64,000 nucleotides of DNA from Subtercola frigoramans (lineage in GTDB: Bacteria; Actinomycetota; Actinomycetes; Actinomycetales; Microbacteriaceae): positions 2,852,001 to 2,916,000 of the forward strand of contig NZ_JAFBBU010000001.1 in NCBI RefSeq assembly GCF_016907385.1. The letters are read 5' to 3'. Below are positions 16,569-25,719 of the stretch, piece after piece. A program made the translations under genes and the position numbers. Position 1 is the stretch's first letter; the number at the start of each line of letters is the position of its first letter. A model generated the notes under the pieces. That model saw only the letters and a program-made list of their open reading frames with translations. It had not been told where the DNA came from and ran no database searches.

Positions 16569-17519
16569 ATGAACGATTCCTCTCGCCCGGCACTGTCGCC
16601 TGACGCAGACGACCTGCTGATTCTCCTGGCGGTTTCGCGCACCGGCCGCTTCCTCACGGCGGCAGAGAGCCTCGGCATCAACCACACCACCGTCTCGCGG
16701 CGGATCACCTCGCTCGAGCAGGCACTCGGTGGCCGGGTGCTCGCCCGGTCGGCCGGCGGCTGGGAACTCACCGCCCTGGGCGAGAAGGCCGTCGGGGCGG
16801 CCGAAGCCGTCGAGGCGGCCGTGAGCGAACTCACAGCGCCGCCCGACGAACCCCGACAGCTCAGCGGCGTGGTGAGACTCTCGGCAACCGACGGGTTCAG
16901 CGCCTATATCGCGGCTCCTGCGGTCGCTGCGCTGCGGCGCGAGCATCCGAATCTCAGCGTCGAAATCGTCACCGCAACCAGGCGGGCGCTGCAGCACCGG
17001 TCTGGCCTCGACATCGAAGTGGTGGTCGGCGAGCCGCAGGTTCACCGCACAGAGGCCTTCGAACTGGGGCACTACGCCCTCGGAATGTACGCCTCCCGTA
17101 CGTACCTGCGCGAACACGCCACTCCGACGACACTGCCCGAGCTGATGATGCACCCTCTGGTGTACTTCATCGACTCGATCCTGCAGGTCGACGACCTCGA
17201 TGCGCCGCGCCGGCTCGTGCCGACCATGGTCGATGGAGTCAGTTCGACGAACGTCTTCGTGCACGTCGAGGCGACGCGCGCCGGTGCGGGGATGGGTTTT
17301 CTGCCGTGCTTCATGGCCGACCAGCACGCCGACCTGGTTCGTGTTCTGCCTGAGCTGGTCGGCGAACGGCTGGCCTACTGGATGGTTCTCCGCACCGAGG
17401 CGCTCCGTCAACCGGCCATCGCTGCCGTGGCGTCGGCACTGCGCTCACGCATGATCGAGTTCAGCGACGCCCTCGAGGGGCGCCCCGGCAGCCGGATGAT
17501 CGGCAGCCCGTACAGCTGA
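16569..17519 (+). CDS. LysR family transcriptional regulator
   Basis: A 316-residue regulator. The N-terminal winged helix (residues 15-75) contains FLTAAESLGINHTTVSRRITSLEQALGG, and a LysR substrate-binding domain follows (about 95-295). No clear Shine-Dalgarno precedes the ATG, so a leaderless or weakly initiated transcript is possible. It is divergent from the PAP2 operon and convergent with the 3-hydroxybutyrate-type dehydrogenase; either could be its target, the PAP2 operon being the usual arrangement for LysR proteins. Effector unknown. Confidence 0.88.
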   Translation: MNDSSRPALSPDADDLLILLAVSRTGRFLTAAESLGINHTTVSRRITSLEQALGGRVLARSAGGWELTALGEKAVGAAEAVEAAVSELTAPPDEPRQLSGVVRLSATDGFSAYIAAPAVAALRREHPNLSVEIVTATRRALQHRSGLDIEVVVGEPQVHRTEAFELGHYALGMYASRTYLREHATPTTLPELMMHPLVYFIDSILQVDDLDAPRRLVPTMVDGVSSTNVFVHVEATRAGAGMGFLPCFMADQHADLVRVLPELVGERLAYWMVLRTEALRQPAIAAVASALRSRMIEFSDALEGRPGSRMIGSPYS

Positions 17520-17549
17520 CAGGGCACGTTCGTGGCCGCTAGCGCCTGC

Positions 17550-18314
17550 TCAGCGAGCCGACCAGCCGCCGTCCATCGTGTAGCTCGCACCGGTGACCAT
17601 CGTCGACTCCTCGGAGGCGAGCCAGCCGACGAGCGAGGCGACCTCCGACGGTTCGACGAGTCTCTTGATGGCACTCTCCGTGAGCATGATGCGGCTGAGG
17701 ACTTCTGACTCAGGGATGCCGTGCACCTCGGCCTGCTCGGCCAGCTGCTTCTCGACCAGCGGAGTCCGCACGTAACCGGGGCTGATGCAGTTGCTTGTGA
17801 CACCCTTCGGGCCGCCTTCGAGAGCCGTCACCTTCGACAGCCCTTCGAGTCCGTGTTTCGCCGACACGTAGGCGCTCTTGAACGGGGATGCGCGCAATCC
17901 GTGAACCGACGACACGTTGATGATGCGACCCCATTCACGTTCGTACATGCACGGCAGAACACGGCGGATGAGCAGGAAAGGCACCTCGAGCATGAGGGTC
18001 ACGATCATCCGGAAGTCGCCGGGGGCGAAGTCCTCGATCGGCGACAAGCGCTGCACACCGGCGTTGTTCACGAGGATGTCGATGGGCGGCAGGGCGCGGG
18101 CGAGTGCTTCGTCGGAGACCTGGTCAGGGTCGAGAAGGTCGACCTCCCAGGCGGTGCCGCCGATGTCAGCCGCCACGCGCCGGGCAGCGTTGCCGTCACG
18201 GTCAGCCACGATGACCTGCGCACCCCGCGAGGAGAGGGTATGGGCAACTGCCTCCCCGATTCCACTTGCGCCGCCAGTGACCAGCGCTGTCTTGCGTTCG
18301 AGAGAGTTCGTCAT
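17550..18314 (-). CDS. Short-chain dehydrogenase, probable 3-hydroxybutyrate dehydrogenase
   Basis: A 254-residue classical SDR. NAD-binding TGGASGIGEA is at about 13-22, NNAG near 88, and the catalytic Ser/Tyr/Lys are in NVSSVHG and YVSAKHG. The C-terminal part (CISPGYVRTPLVEKQL, then LLxRIMLTESAIKRLVEPSEVA-type residues and GASYTMDGGW) is characteristic of D-3-hydroxybutyrate dehydrogenases, which interconvert 3-hydroxybutyrate and acetoacetate. It stands alone, convergent with LysR. The SDR family is certain; substrate assignment is by motif resemblance only. Confidence 0.82.
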   Translation of the reverse strand: MTNSLERKTALVTGGASGIGEAVAHTLSSRGAQVIVADRDGNAARRVAADIGGTAWEVDLLDPDQVSDEALARALPPIDILVNNAGVQRLSPIEDFAPGDFRMIVTLMLEVPFLLIRRVLPCMYEREWGRIINVSSVHGLRASPFKSAYVSAKHGLEGLSKVTALEGGPKGVTSNCISPGYVRTPLVEKQLAEQAEVHGIPESEVLSRIMLTESAIKRLVEPSEVASLVGWLASEESTMVTGASYTMDGGWSAR

Positions 18315-18500
18315 GGTTCAGGAGTATCACTGCACTGGAATGCGGATCAATCACCGAACACGCACCCGCACTGTGCAGATTTGCAGATTAATGGATTTCG
18401 CGCACAAACGCGGCCACGGGCATCCGGGACCTGTGAGCCTGCCCCCGAATGCCGTCGGCTGGCGAGCGTCAGCAGACAACCGCGCTCGGCCCGCAGCGCG

Positions 18501-18827
18501 TCAGAACGTGAAGTCGTCGTACTCGAACAGGTCGGCGCCCAATTCGGCTTCCCCGCTGCTCGAGAGTGCAAATGGCTGTGCCGAGGAGTGCGCCAGGGGC
18601 TGTTGCCACAGTTCATCGACCTGCACGACCGCGTCGAATTCTTCGAATTTGATCGAAGAGCTGGGCGTGATCAGCAGAGCGACGCGCAATTTCGAGGTGT
18701 TCAGTACGTCGACGAAACCTCCGCCCATGCGGGCTGCATCGGCGAACATCGCCTTGAGGCCCGACACGTCTCTGCCCTCCGGGAGGAAATACCGCTCATT
18801 GTTCACCGTCAATCGGTACGTGCTCAC
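18501..18827 (-). CDS. Uncharacterised 108-residue protein
   Basis: I do not recognise the family. A GTG at 18827 with AAAAGAG five bases upstream is the best start; the frame extends to 18872. The N-terminus reads VSTYRLTVNNERYFLPEG and the middle has a Gly-rich VDVLNTSKLRVALLITP strand pattern. The tail is acidic and aromatic (ELGADLFEYDDFTF). There is no signal peptide or membrane segment. It resembles small beta-rich cytosolic proteins found in Microbacteriaceae. About 190 bases without a gene lie on either side. Confidence 0.6.
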   Translation of the reverse strand: MSTYRLTVNNERYFLPEGRDVSGLKAMFADAARMGGGFVDVLNTSKLRVALLITPSSSIKFEEFDAVVQVDELWQQPLAHSSAQPFALSSSGEAELGADLFEYDDFTF

Positions 18828-19023
18828 CAGTACTCTTTTCACTCGTTGGACCAGAGCGGAGTGCTGACGCACTGCCCGTTAGTATGGGTAAGTATCTCAG
18901 AGACTGAGTAGCTTGCACTCTGGCTGTTTTGGGGATTGACACAGTTCACTCGCCCGGCAACCTGGTGCAGCCACGAGCCAGTCACACTCTGGGATCGATA
19001 CGGGAACCAGCGGGGAGAATCGG

Positions 19024-19515
19024 ATGTTCGGGCAGACGGGGCCGATTCAGGCCGTCGATGGCTTACCGGCCGCTACCCTCGTACTCCTCCGTGCGCTCGA
19101 CAAGATGAGAAGCCGCTTCGCGAGTGAACGCGAGCTCACACTGTCGGAACTCCGCGTGCTCTCGCGTATCGCCGAAGCGCGCCAGGCTTCGCCCAAGATG
19201 CTCGCCGGCTCGATGAACCTGACGACCGGTGCCGTCACAGCAATCTCGGATCGCCTGGTTGAACGCGACCTGATCGTCAGGGTCGCCCACCCAAGCGATC
19301 GGCGGGCCATCTTCCTCGAACTCACGCCGGCGGGTGAAGCGGTCATGGCCGGCGTCTACGACGACTACCGGGGTGCAATCACGGCTGTGGCCGACACCAT
19401 GACCGGCGAAGAGACCGAGCTCCTCGAAGGCCTCCTGTTGCGGCTGGCGACGTCTCTCGGCTACCCGCTTGAAGATGGCCTCGCTGGGGCGCAGTCGACC
19501 ACCTCCGCAACCTGA
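19024..19515 (+). CDS. MarR family transcriptional regulator
   Basis: A 163-residue winged-helix regulator. The DNA-binding core is LTLSELRVLSRIAEARQASPKMLAGSMNLTTGAVTAISDRLVERDLI (residues about 39-85), followed by the beta wing with HPSDRRAIFLELTPAG, the MarR signature. The start is set by GGGGAG five to six bases upstream. No neighbouring efflux pump or enzyme reveals the regulon. An imperfect palindrome CTCAG-AGA-CTGAG at 18896-18908 lies about 115 bases upstream and could be an autoregulatory site. Confidence 0.88.
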   Translation: MFGQTGPIQAVDGLPAATLVLLRALDKMRSRFASERELTLSELRVLSRIAEARQASPKMLAGSMNLTTGAVTAISDRLVERDLIVRVAHPSDRRAIFLELTPAGEAVMAGVYDDYRGAITAVADTMTGEETELLEGLLLRLATSLGYPLEDGLAGAQSTTSAT

Positions 19516-19546
19516 GATCTCGCGCTTGCGCGGGCGCGCGACTGCC

Positions 19547-19718
19547 GGAGCTCTTGCGGGGTGCTTGCGGGGTGCTCGCGGGTCTCTTGCGGGGCGCTTG
19601 TCGACGGCGAGAGGTCGGAGTGGACTCGTCACCGAGTGGTGGTTTTGCTGGCCGGCGAGGATTCTGGCTAGTGAGCCCGCTGGCCGGTGAACAGGGTAGC
19701 CGGTGAGGATTCTGGCCG
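19547..19718. repeat. Imperfect direct repeats in the gap after the MarR gene
   Basis: The 239-base gap 19516-19754 has no gene. It contains several copies of CTTGCGGGG(TG) at 19553-19600 and three related copies of a CTGGCCGG(T/C)GA(G/A) unit, two extended to GGATTCTGGC, at about 19649-19718. The copies are imperfect, so this looks like decayed slippage products rather than a regulatory array. Confidence 0.5.
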
Positions 19719-19754
19719 GTGAACACGTTGGTGCCGCCACAGTTGGCGTCGGCC

Positions 19755-20159
19755 TCAGACCACCTCAGACAGAGACCAATCAAGGTCGTTCGACGCTGCC
19801 TCATAACCGGGATCACTGGCCGAGGAATGCGCCGTGAAGGCATGAACTTCACGGCTGATCGCCTCATCGGTTCTATCGTTGCGGCCCGGCCGATCGCCAG
19901 ACATCTCCTGCGCGTGAGCCGAGAAAACGGACAGGTGCCCTGTTGACCCTGACACGTGCCTCGTGGGCTCAAAGTCGTGACTGACCCGCTCTGCCAGGTA
20001 GCCAGTCTGCTCGGGCGCCAGGCCGGTTGACTCTGAAACGTCACGAGCCACACTGGCACTGCCGCGGGATTCAATCGCCCGCGAGAGTGAAACCAGCAGA
20101 CCGGCGACGATACAGCCACCGACGAGTGCCGCCAGTTTCGAACTCAGATTCCTGTTCAC
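19755..20159 (-). CDS. Uncharacterised protein with N-terminal membrane anchor
   Basis: A 134-residue protein starting at GTG 20159 with a strong GAGGGAG site upstream. Residues 8-26 (LAALVGGCIVAGLLVSLSR) form a single hydrophobic anchor or signal peptide. The remainder is hydrophilic, Ser/Glu/Arg/His-rich and probably disordered outside the cytoplasmic membrane. No known domain. The good initiation signal argues it is expressed; function unknown. Confidence 0.55.
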   Translation of the reverse strand: MNRNLSSKLAALVGGCIVAGLLVSLSRAIESRGSASVARDVSESTGLAPEQTGYLAERVSHDFEPTRHVSGSTGHLSVFSAHAQEMSGDRPGRNDRTDEAISREVHAFTAHSSASDPGYEAASNDLDWSLSEVV

Positions 20160-20351
20160 TTTGCTCCCTCAGGTGTGGCACATGCGTGCGGCTCCGGTGT
20201 CGGCCTGACGATCGACACCTGTCACCGGGGTCTGGGGAAAACAGTACAAAAAACGTACCATCGCGGGGTTGGTCACGAAAGGGGCTGCCCAAGTCTTGAA
20301 CATCCCATGGTGACGAGAGGCTCAACGCGCTCAATGCTTCTTCATTCATCG

Positions 20352-20443
20352 CCTCCTCCTCCACAGACAGTCGATTGAGCGAGTTGTCCACTGATCGGGG
20401 GTTTTGAGTATCGAGCGTTGGGGGTGGGTGGTTGACTGTTCTC
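20352..20443 (+). promoter_or_regulatory. Leader shared with the second DUF222-HNH gene
   Basis: The about 90 bases before the ATG at 20444 closely match those before the ATG at 50323, ending in an identical GGGGGTGGGTGGTTGACTG block just before the start. No Shine-Dalgarno is visible in either. The conserved leader may contain the promoter or be the edge of the duplicated unit. Confidence 0.5.
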
Positions 20444-22039
20444 ATGACACGAGCATTACTCACCGATGATGAGGTTGATCCCCTCCCAGCTGATTCGACT
20501 TTCACCAACCCCGATTGCTTCGGCACAGAGCTGGGTTCGTCGTCGTCATCAGTGTCGCGTCGGGACCGGTTCGCGGCGGCGGTCGCTGCGGTGGTGGTGT
20601 CGCATCGGGCGATCGCGGCCGCGCACGCCGCACACGCCCTCCTCGTCGAGGAAGCAAGGATCGCGGGGTTCGCGTTGCACACCCAGGACAGCTTCGCCAG
20701 CAGTGGCGGCGGGGGCCCGCAGTGGTCCTCCGACCAGATCGTCGAGCGCCAGGTCGTCCTCGAACTCGCCGTCGCCCTGCACCTCACCGAGCCCGACGCG
20801 AGGCGACTGGTCGACACCTGCGAAGGTCTTGCTGGCCCGTTCACGACCACCCGTGAAGCCCTTGCTTTGGGGCGGGTGTCGTACCGGCACACCGAAACGA
20901 TTGTCACCCGTTCGCACCCGCTGCCCCGGGAAGCGTTAGGGAGGTACGAGAAGGCGGTACTGCCCTGGGCGCGGAAAGTCACCGCGCAACGCCTCGACAA
21001 AATAGCCCGCGCAGTCGTAGAGGAAGCACAACCCCGCACCGACACCCAACGCCACACCGACGCCGTCACGGGGAGGCGCCTGTATCTGGAACCCGGGTCC
21101 GACGGGATGGCGTACCTGACCCTGTACACCGCCGCCGTCGAAGCGGTCGCCATCCACAACCGCGCCACCGACATGGCCCGCTCCGCCAAACACAACGATG
21201 ACCCCCGCACCCTCACCCAACTCAAAGTCGACGTCCTCACCGACCTCATGCTCAACAGCGACACCCACACCCCCCGCGTCACCCCCCACATCCGGGCCCG
21301 CGTCAACATCACCGTCCCCGCCCTCACCCTGTTGGGCCGGAACCACCAAGGCGACCCCGACCCCGACCAGACCTCAGGCCCAGCAAACCTCGAAGGGTAC
21401 GGCCCGATCGACCGGCACACCGCCCTCACCATCACCCGCGACGCCCACTCCTTCACCCGCATCCTGACAGACCCCGCCACCGGTGTCGTCCTCAGCTACG
21501 GGCGGCAACGCTACAAACCCCCCACCGACCTCGACGAACTCATCCGGCTCACCCACACCGAATGCACCTTCCCCACCCCCTGCCACCCCTCCACCACCGC
21601 AGACCTTGACCACACCATCCCCTGGGCCGACGGCGGCGAAACCGCCTACAACAACATCAGCCCACTCTGCACCACGCACCACAAAGTCAAACACCACACC
21701 CAATGGACCATCCGACAAACCCCCGGAGAAAACGGGCACGCCCCGACCATCACCTGGACCTCACCCGCCGGCCACCAATACAACATCGAACCCACACCAC
21801 TCACCAAACCCATCATCCAGTTCACCGACGACACAGACGACGAAGCCGACGGCCAGCCCGATCGCTCAGACAACCCCGATCGCTCAGACGACCCAGATCG
21901 CTCAGCCAACTCAGACACCTCAGACGGCCCAGCTCGCTCGGACAGCTCGGACAGCCCAGACAGCACAGGGCATCTCGCAGACCCAGAATGTTTCCAAGGG
22001 GCGCGTCACCCAGATGACGGTGACGCCCCGCCATTCTGA
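20444..22039 (+). CDS. DUF222 domain HNH endonuclease (13E12 repeat family), copy 1
   Basis: About 531 residues. The DUF222 region (roughly residues 40-330, beginning RFAAAVAAVVVSHRAIAAAH) is followed by a C-terminal HNH nuclease domain with ECTFPTPCH, ADLDHTIPWADGG and PLCTTHHKVKHH: the two Cys, the catalytic DLDH histidine and the HH are all present. The tail after about residue 460 is a low-complexity Asp/Ser/Arg stretch built on 18-bp repeats (DRSDNP, DRSDDP, DRSANS) and ends DAPPF. These are multicopy genes in actinobacteria, of uncertain role. The core is almost identical to the gene at 50323-51987. The 187 bases after the stop hold nothing recognisable. Confidence 0.9.
   Translation: MTRALLTDDEVDPLPADSTFTNPDCFGTELGSSSSSVSRRDRFAAAVAAVVVSHRAIAAAHAAHALLVEEARIAGFALHTQDSFASSGGGGPQWSSDQIVERQVVLELAVALHLTEPDARRLVDTCEGLAGPFTTTREALALGRVSYRHTETIVTRSHPLPREALGRYEKAVLPWARKVTAQRLDKIARAVVEEAQPRTDTQRHTDAVTGRRLYLEPGSDGMAYLTLYTAAVEAVAIHNRATDMARSAKHNDDPRTLTQLKVDVLTDLMLNSDTHTPRVTPHIRARVNITVPALTLLGRNHQGDPDPDQTSGPANLEGYGPIDRHTALTITRDAHSFTRILTDPATGVVLSYGRQRYKPPTDLDELIRLTHTECTFPTPCHPSTTADLDHTIPWADGGETAYNNISPLCTTHHKVKHHTQWTIRQTPGENGHAPTITWTSPAGHQYNIEPTPLTKPIIQFTDDTDDEADGQPDRSDNPDRSDDPDRSANSDTSDGPARSDSSDSPDSTGHLADPECFQGARHPDDGDAPPF
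20562..21790 (+). repeat. Long duplicated segment (copy 1), matching 50678-51906
   Basis: Comparison by eye gives a constant offset of 30116 bases over about 1.23 kb with no indel and only scattered base changes, a few of them clustered (for example GAGCCCGAC versus GAGAATGAT). The N-terminal linker and C-terminal tail outside this segment differ. Confidence 0.9.
21860..21913. repeat. 18-bp tandem repeat, three copies, in the HNH copy 1 tail
   Basis: Three units beginning GATCGCTCAG encode Asp-Arg-Ser repeats in frame near the C-terminus of the DUF222-HNH protein. The other copy lacks them. Confidence 0.8.
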
Positions 22040-22226
22040 ATTCGAACTCAGCCAGTCGACGCCACGGGGAATCGCCACGCAGACAGGCTGCTGGCGGCAA
22101 CGCACACGAACCGGGAAACTGCGCGACTGAGTGAGCCTCAACCCCACTGGGGGCGCGAAGCCCCGCTCACAGTCACGCTCGCCAGCCATCAGGCTGGGAC
22201 GAATCCCACACGGCGGTGAGCGTCGG

Positions 22227-23087
22227 TCAGATCAGGCTCTTGGTATGCCAGACGGTCTTGGTTTCGGTCAGAGTCGTAATCCGGCCGAGAGTCGGGTAGC
22301 CGGCGTCTGGCCCGGTCTCGGGAGGCAGTACACGTTTGAGCGTTTCGGCAGCCGCAATCTGGAGGTCGACCCAGTCCAATGCTGACGCACCCGAAAGGTC
22401 GAGAGCATTCACGTCCGCGTGCGACGCGAGCCAGGGAGCGATGTCCTTCGGTGACCCGGTGAGGATGTTGAGCGCTCCTCCTGGTACGTCACTCGTCGCG
22501 AGCACCTCGGCGAAGCTGATCGCTGAGAGCGGGAACTGCTCACTCGCGAGAACAACAACCGTGTTCCCGCTCACCAGTGCGGGGGCTACGACACTCACGA
22601 GGCCGAGCAGAGACGAATCCTGCGGCGCCACGATCGCGACGACGCCGGTGGGTTCTGGCACGGACAGATTGAAATAGGGCCCCGAAACGGGATTCGCGTT
22701 GCCGGCGACCTGTACGTACTTGTCACACCAACCGGCGTACCAGACCCACCGGTCGATTGCCTCGTCGACCTGAGCCCCGGCGATTTCTGCCGTCACGGTC
22801 TCGGCCTGAACGATCTCGTCGACGAACTGGGCGCGACGACCCTCGAGCACCTCGGCGATGCGGTAGAGCACCTGGCCACGATTGTAGGCCGTCGCTCCCG
22901 ACCATCCGGACACCGCTGCACGGGCAGCAACCACTGCGTCCCTGGCGTCTTTTCGGGAAGCCTTCGCGGCGTTGGCGAGAAAGGCTCCGGATGCACTCCG
23001 AACCTCATACGTGTACCCGGACTCGCTGCGCGGGAACTTGCCTCCGATGAACAGCTTGTACGTCTTCGGAACAGCGAGATGTGTCAT
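22227..23087 (-). CDS. Shortened aldehyde dehydrogenase-like protein, probably non-catalytic
   Basis: 286 residues, about 60 percent of a normal aldehyde dehydrogenase. It has the NAD-binding-like N-terminal part (YKLFIGGKFPRSESGYTYEV near the start, VVAPQDSSLLGLVSVVAPALVSGNTVVVL near 155-182) but stops before the region that would hold the catalytic cysteine; the expected proline-Asn and GFTG-type motifs are altered or missing. It forms an ATGA overlap with the preceding full-length enzyme, so both are made together. Two-domain ALDH16-type enzymes have an active domain followed by a degenerate one; this pair looks like a split version. Likely role: a structural or regulatory partner of the active enzyme. 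Confidence 0.8.
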   Translation of the reverse strand: MTHLAVPKTYKLFIGGKFPRSESGYTYEVRSASGAFLANAAKASRKDARDAVVAARAAVSGWSGATAYNRGQVLYRIAEVLEGRRAQFVDEIVQAETVTAEIAGAQVDEAIDRWVWYAGWCDKYVQVAGNANPVSGPYFNLSVPEPTGVVAIVAPQDSSLLGLVSVVAPALVSGNTVVVLASEQFPLSAISFAEVLATSDVPGGALNILTGSPKDIAPWLASHADVNALDLSGASALDWVDLQIAAAETLKRVLPPETGPDAGYPTLGRITTLTETKTVWHTKSLI

Positions 23088-24619
23088 TTCGAGACCCTCT
23101 TTCGTCGCGATGCGGGTAGTGCCGGTGCTGGTAATGCTGTCGCTGGCGCTGCCGGCGCTGGTGATGCTGACGCCAGAATCGGCGCTGCCGGGCTCAGGTA
23201 CGCGGCCAGGCCGTGCTTTCCACCCTCGCGGCCGTATCCAGACTCCTTGTAGCCACCGAACGGGCTGGCGGGGTCGAACTTGTTGAAGGTGTTCGCCCAG
23301 ATGACGCCTGCGCGCAGTTTGTCTGCGACGGCCAGAATGCGGCTGCCCTTGTCGCTCCAGATCCCCGCCGAAAGCCCGTAGGGGGTGTTGTTGGCCTTCG
23401 CAATCGCCTCGGCGGGCGTGCGGAAGGTGAGCACCGACAGCACAGGCCCGAAGATCTCCTCCCGGGCGATCCGGTGGCTCGTCGACACGTTCGTGAAGAT
23501 CGTCGGTGCGAACCAGAACCCGTTCTGCGGCAGCTCACACGGCGGGCTCCAGCGTTCGGCTCCCTCAGCCTCACCTGCAGCAGAGAGCGCCTCGATGCGA
23601 GCGAGCTGCGCTGCGCTGTTGATGGCACCGACATCGGTGTTCTTGTCGAGGGGGTCACCCACCCGAAGCGTCGCCATGCGAGCCTTCAGTCGTTCGACGA
23701 CTTCGTCGTGCACGTTCTCCTGCACGAGCAACCTCGAACCGGCGCAGCAGACCTGGCCCTGGTTGAAGAAGATTCCATTGACGATGCCCTCGATGGCCTC
23801 GTCGATCGGTGCGTCGTCGAAGACGATGTTGGCCGCCTTGCCACCCAGTTCGAGGGTGACCTTCTTGTTCGTGCCGGCCAGCGATCGAGCAATCTCGCGC
23901 CCGACTGCTGTTGATCCCGTGAACGCAACCTTGTTCACGCCGGGATGGTTCACGAGCGCGCGACCAGTTGCTCCGTCACCGGTCACGATGTTGACGACAC
24001 CTGCGGGGAGGTCAGCCTGCTGGAGGATCTCGGCGAAGAGCAGCGCCGTCAACGAGGTCGTCTCGGCCGGCTTGATCACCACGGTGTTTCCGGCGGCAAG
24101 AGCTGGCGCGATCTTCCAGGCAAGCATCAACAGGGGGAAGTTCCAGGGGATGACCTGGGCAGCAACCCCGAGCGACGAGGGGTTTGCGCCAAGGCCTGCA
24201 TGGTCGAGCTTGTCGGCCCACCCTGCGTAGTAGAAGAACCATGCAGCGACAAGAGGGACGTCGACGTCACGGCTCTCCCTGATCGGTTTGCCGTTGTCGA
24301 GCGTTTCAGCGACGGCGAGTTCTCGGGCTCGCTCCTGCACCAGGCGGGCGATGCGGAACAGGTATTTTCCCCGGTCGCGCCCCGACATCGTCGACCACAC
24401 CGTGTCGTAGGCCAATCGCGCAGCGACCACTGCAGAATCGACATCGGCGTCATCGGCAGACGAGATCAGGGCTATGGTCTGTTCGGTCGCAGGCGAGATC
24501 GTTTCGAAGGCGGTGCCTCTGCCGTCGACGAACTCACCGCTGATGAAGAGGCCGTAGTGCTCCTTCAGATTCAGCAATCCGGTTGACTCCAGGGCCGGAG
24601 CGTATTCTAGAAAAGTCAC
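23084..24619 (-). CDS. Aldehyde dehydrogenase
   Basis: A 511-residue NAD(P)-dependent aldehyde dehydrogenase with all key motifs: VIPWNFPLLMLAWKIAPALAAGN (Asn for oxyanion), FTGSTAVGREIA, LELGGKAANIV (general-base Glu), and FFNQGQVCCAGSRL (catalytic Cys). The last about 35 residues are a low-complexity Ala/Pro/Ser tail. It sits between deoC and a truncated paralogue, so acetaldehyde released from deoxyribose-5-phosphate is the likely substrate, giving acetate. Confidence 0.9.
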   Translation of the reverse strand: MTFLEYAPALESTGLLNLKEHYGLFISGEFVDGRGTAFETISPATEQTIALISSADDADVDSAVVAARLAYDTVWSTMSGRDRGKYLFRIARLVQERARELAVAETLDNGKPIRESRDVDVPLVAAWFFYYAGWADKLDHAGLGANPSSLGVAAQVIPWNFPLLMLAWKIAPALAAGNTVVIKPAETTSLTALLFAEILQQADLPAGVVNIVTGDGATGRALVNHPGVNKVAFTGSTAVGREIARSLAGTNKKVTLELGGKAANIVFDDAPIDEAIEGIVNGIFFNQGQVCCAGSRLLVQENVHDEVVERLKARMATLRVGDPLDKNTDVGAINSAAQLARIEALSAAGEAEGAERWSPPCELPQNGFWFAPTIFTNVSTSHRIAREEIFGPVLSVLTFRTPAEAIAKANNTPYGLSAGIWSDKGSRILAVADKLRAGVIWANTFNKFDPASPFGGYKESGYGREGGKHGLAAYLSPAAPILASASPAPAAPATALPAPALPASRRKRVSK

Positions 24620-24666
24620 AATAATCCTTCAGCTTCGTAGTCTGCGTCGTCTATTTCTTCGGCATG

Positions 24667-25719
24667 TCAATCGACAGTGACGTAGTCAGGGCCCGAGTAG
24701 TGCCCCGTGGTCAGCTTCTGGCGCTGAAGCAGAACGTCGTTCAGCAGGCTCGACGCACCAAACCGGAACAGGTGCGGCTGAAGCCACTCCTCCCCCACCG
24801 TCTCTGCCACTGTCACGAGGTACTTGATCGCGTCTTTCGACGATCGGATGCCGCCGGCCGGCTTGACGCCGATCTTCTGGCCGGTCATCCGGTGCCAGTC
24901 GCGAACGGCCTCGAGCATGAGAAGGGTCACGGGCAGCGTCGCAGCGGGGGCGACTTTGCCCGTCGACGTCTTGATGAAGTCACCGCCGGCGAGCATGGCC
25001 AACCAGGATGCCCGGCGGACGTTGTCATAGGTGTTCAGTTCGCCCGTCTCCAGAATGACCTTCAGGTGCGCAGAGCTGCCGTCTGTTCGGCGGCAGGCCT
25101 CCTTCACCGCGACGATCTCGTCGAAGACCTGGCCGTAGTGGCCCGAGAGAAAGGCGCCGCGATCGATGACCATGTCGATCTCGTCGGCCCCTGCCCTCAC
25201 CGCATCGGCGGTGTCGGCGAGTTTGACCGCGCGCGACGCCCGGCCGCTCGGAAACGCGGTCGCGACGGCCGCCACGCTCACGCCGCCGTCATCCGGGTCA
25301 CCATGCGCCGACCCGAGGGCGGAGACGGCGTCACCGACCATATCGCCGTAGACGCACACGGCAGCGACACGCGGGGTACTGGCATCGGCCGCATCCGGTA
25401 CCAGTGCCTTTGCGACGAGCGATTTCACTTTTCCCGGCGTGTCCGCGCCTTCGAGTGTCGTCAGATCGATGAGCCGGATGATCGTGTCGAGGGCCCACGC
25501 CTTCGATGTGGTCTTGATCGAGCGGGTGCCGAGCGACGCTGCTCGTTGTTCCAGACCGACCGCATCGACTCCAGGAATGCCGTCGAGGTAGCGGCGAAGA
25601 TTGGTATCCGTCGCCTCACCACCGACGAGTTCTCTCGCGTTCGCGCGGTCGGCGGCCGACGCGGCACGGTTGCCCTCCGCGGCACCGGCGGTGTCGATGA
25701 TGGGTTTTTCAATAGTCAT
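24667..25719 (-). CDS. deoC: Deoxyribose-phosphate aldolase
   Basis: About 350 residues from the ATG at 25719; upstream codons to 25971 lie antisense to the DUF4190 gene and are not convincing. The enzyme splits 2-deoxyribose-5-phosphate into glyceraldehyde-3-phosphate and acetaldehyde through a Schiff-base lysine. Key segments are IIRLIDLTTLEG, DEIDMVIDRGAFLSG, LKVILETGEL, ADFIKTSTGK-like GGDFIKTSTGK (catalytic Lys) and GVKPAGGIRSSKDA. It is the first gene of an operon with two aldehyde dehydrogenase-type genes (47-base gap), a deoxynucleoside salvage/catabolism unit. Confidence 0.93.
   Translation of the reverse strand: MTIEKPIIDTAGAAEGNRAASAADRANARELVGGEATDTNLRRYLDGIPGVDAVGLEQRAASLGTRSIKTTSKAWALDTIIRLIDLTTLEGADTPGKVKSLVAKALVPDAADASTPRVAAVCVYGDMVGDAVSALGSAHGDPDDGGVSVAAVATAFPSGRASRAVKLADTADAVRAGADEIDMVIDRGAFLSGHYGQVFDEIVAVKEACRRTDGSSAHLKVILETGELNTYDNVRRASWLAMLAGGDFIKTSTGKVAPAATLPVTLLMLEAVRDWHRMTGQKIGVKPAGGIRSSKDAIKYLVTVAETVGEEWLQPHLFRFGASSLLNDVLLQRQKLTTGHYSGPDYVTVD

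Noticed and set aside
16476..17411. Upstream extension of the minus-strand PAP2 frame
   Set aside because: It is antisense to the LysR gene and has shadow-like composition; the PAP2 protein starts at 16475.
21374..21739. Gly/Val-rich minus-strand frames antisense to both HNH genes
   Set aside because: They appear identically in both copies only because the coding strand is conserved; composition is typical of antisense shadows in GC-rich genes.
20444..22039. DUF222-HNH gene considered as part of a mobile element or intron-encoded homing nuclease
   Set aside because: No terminal inverted repeats, target duplications, transposase or interrupted host gene were seen near either copy.
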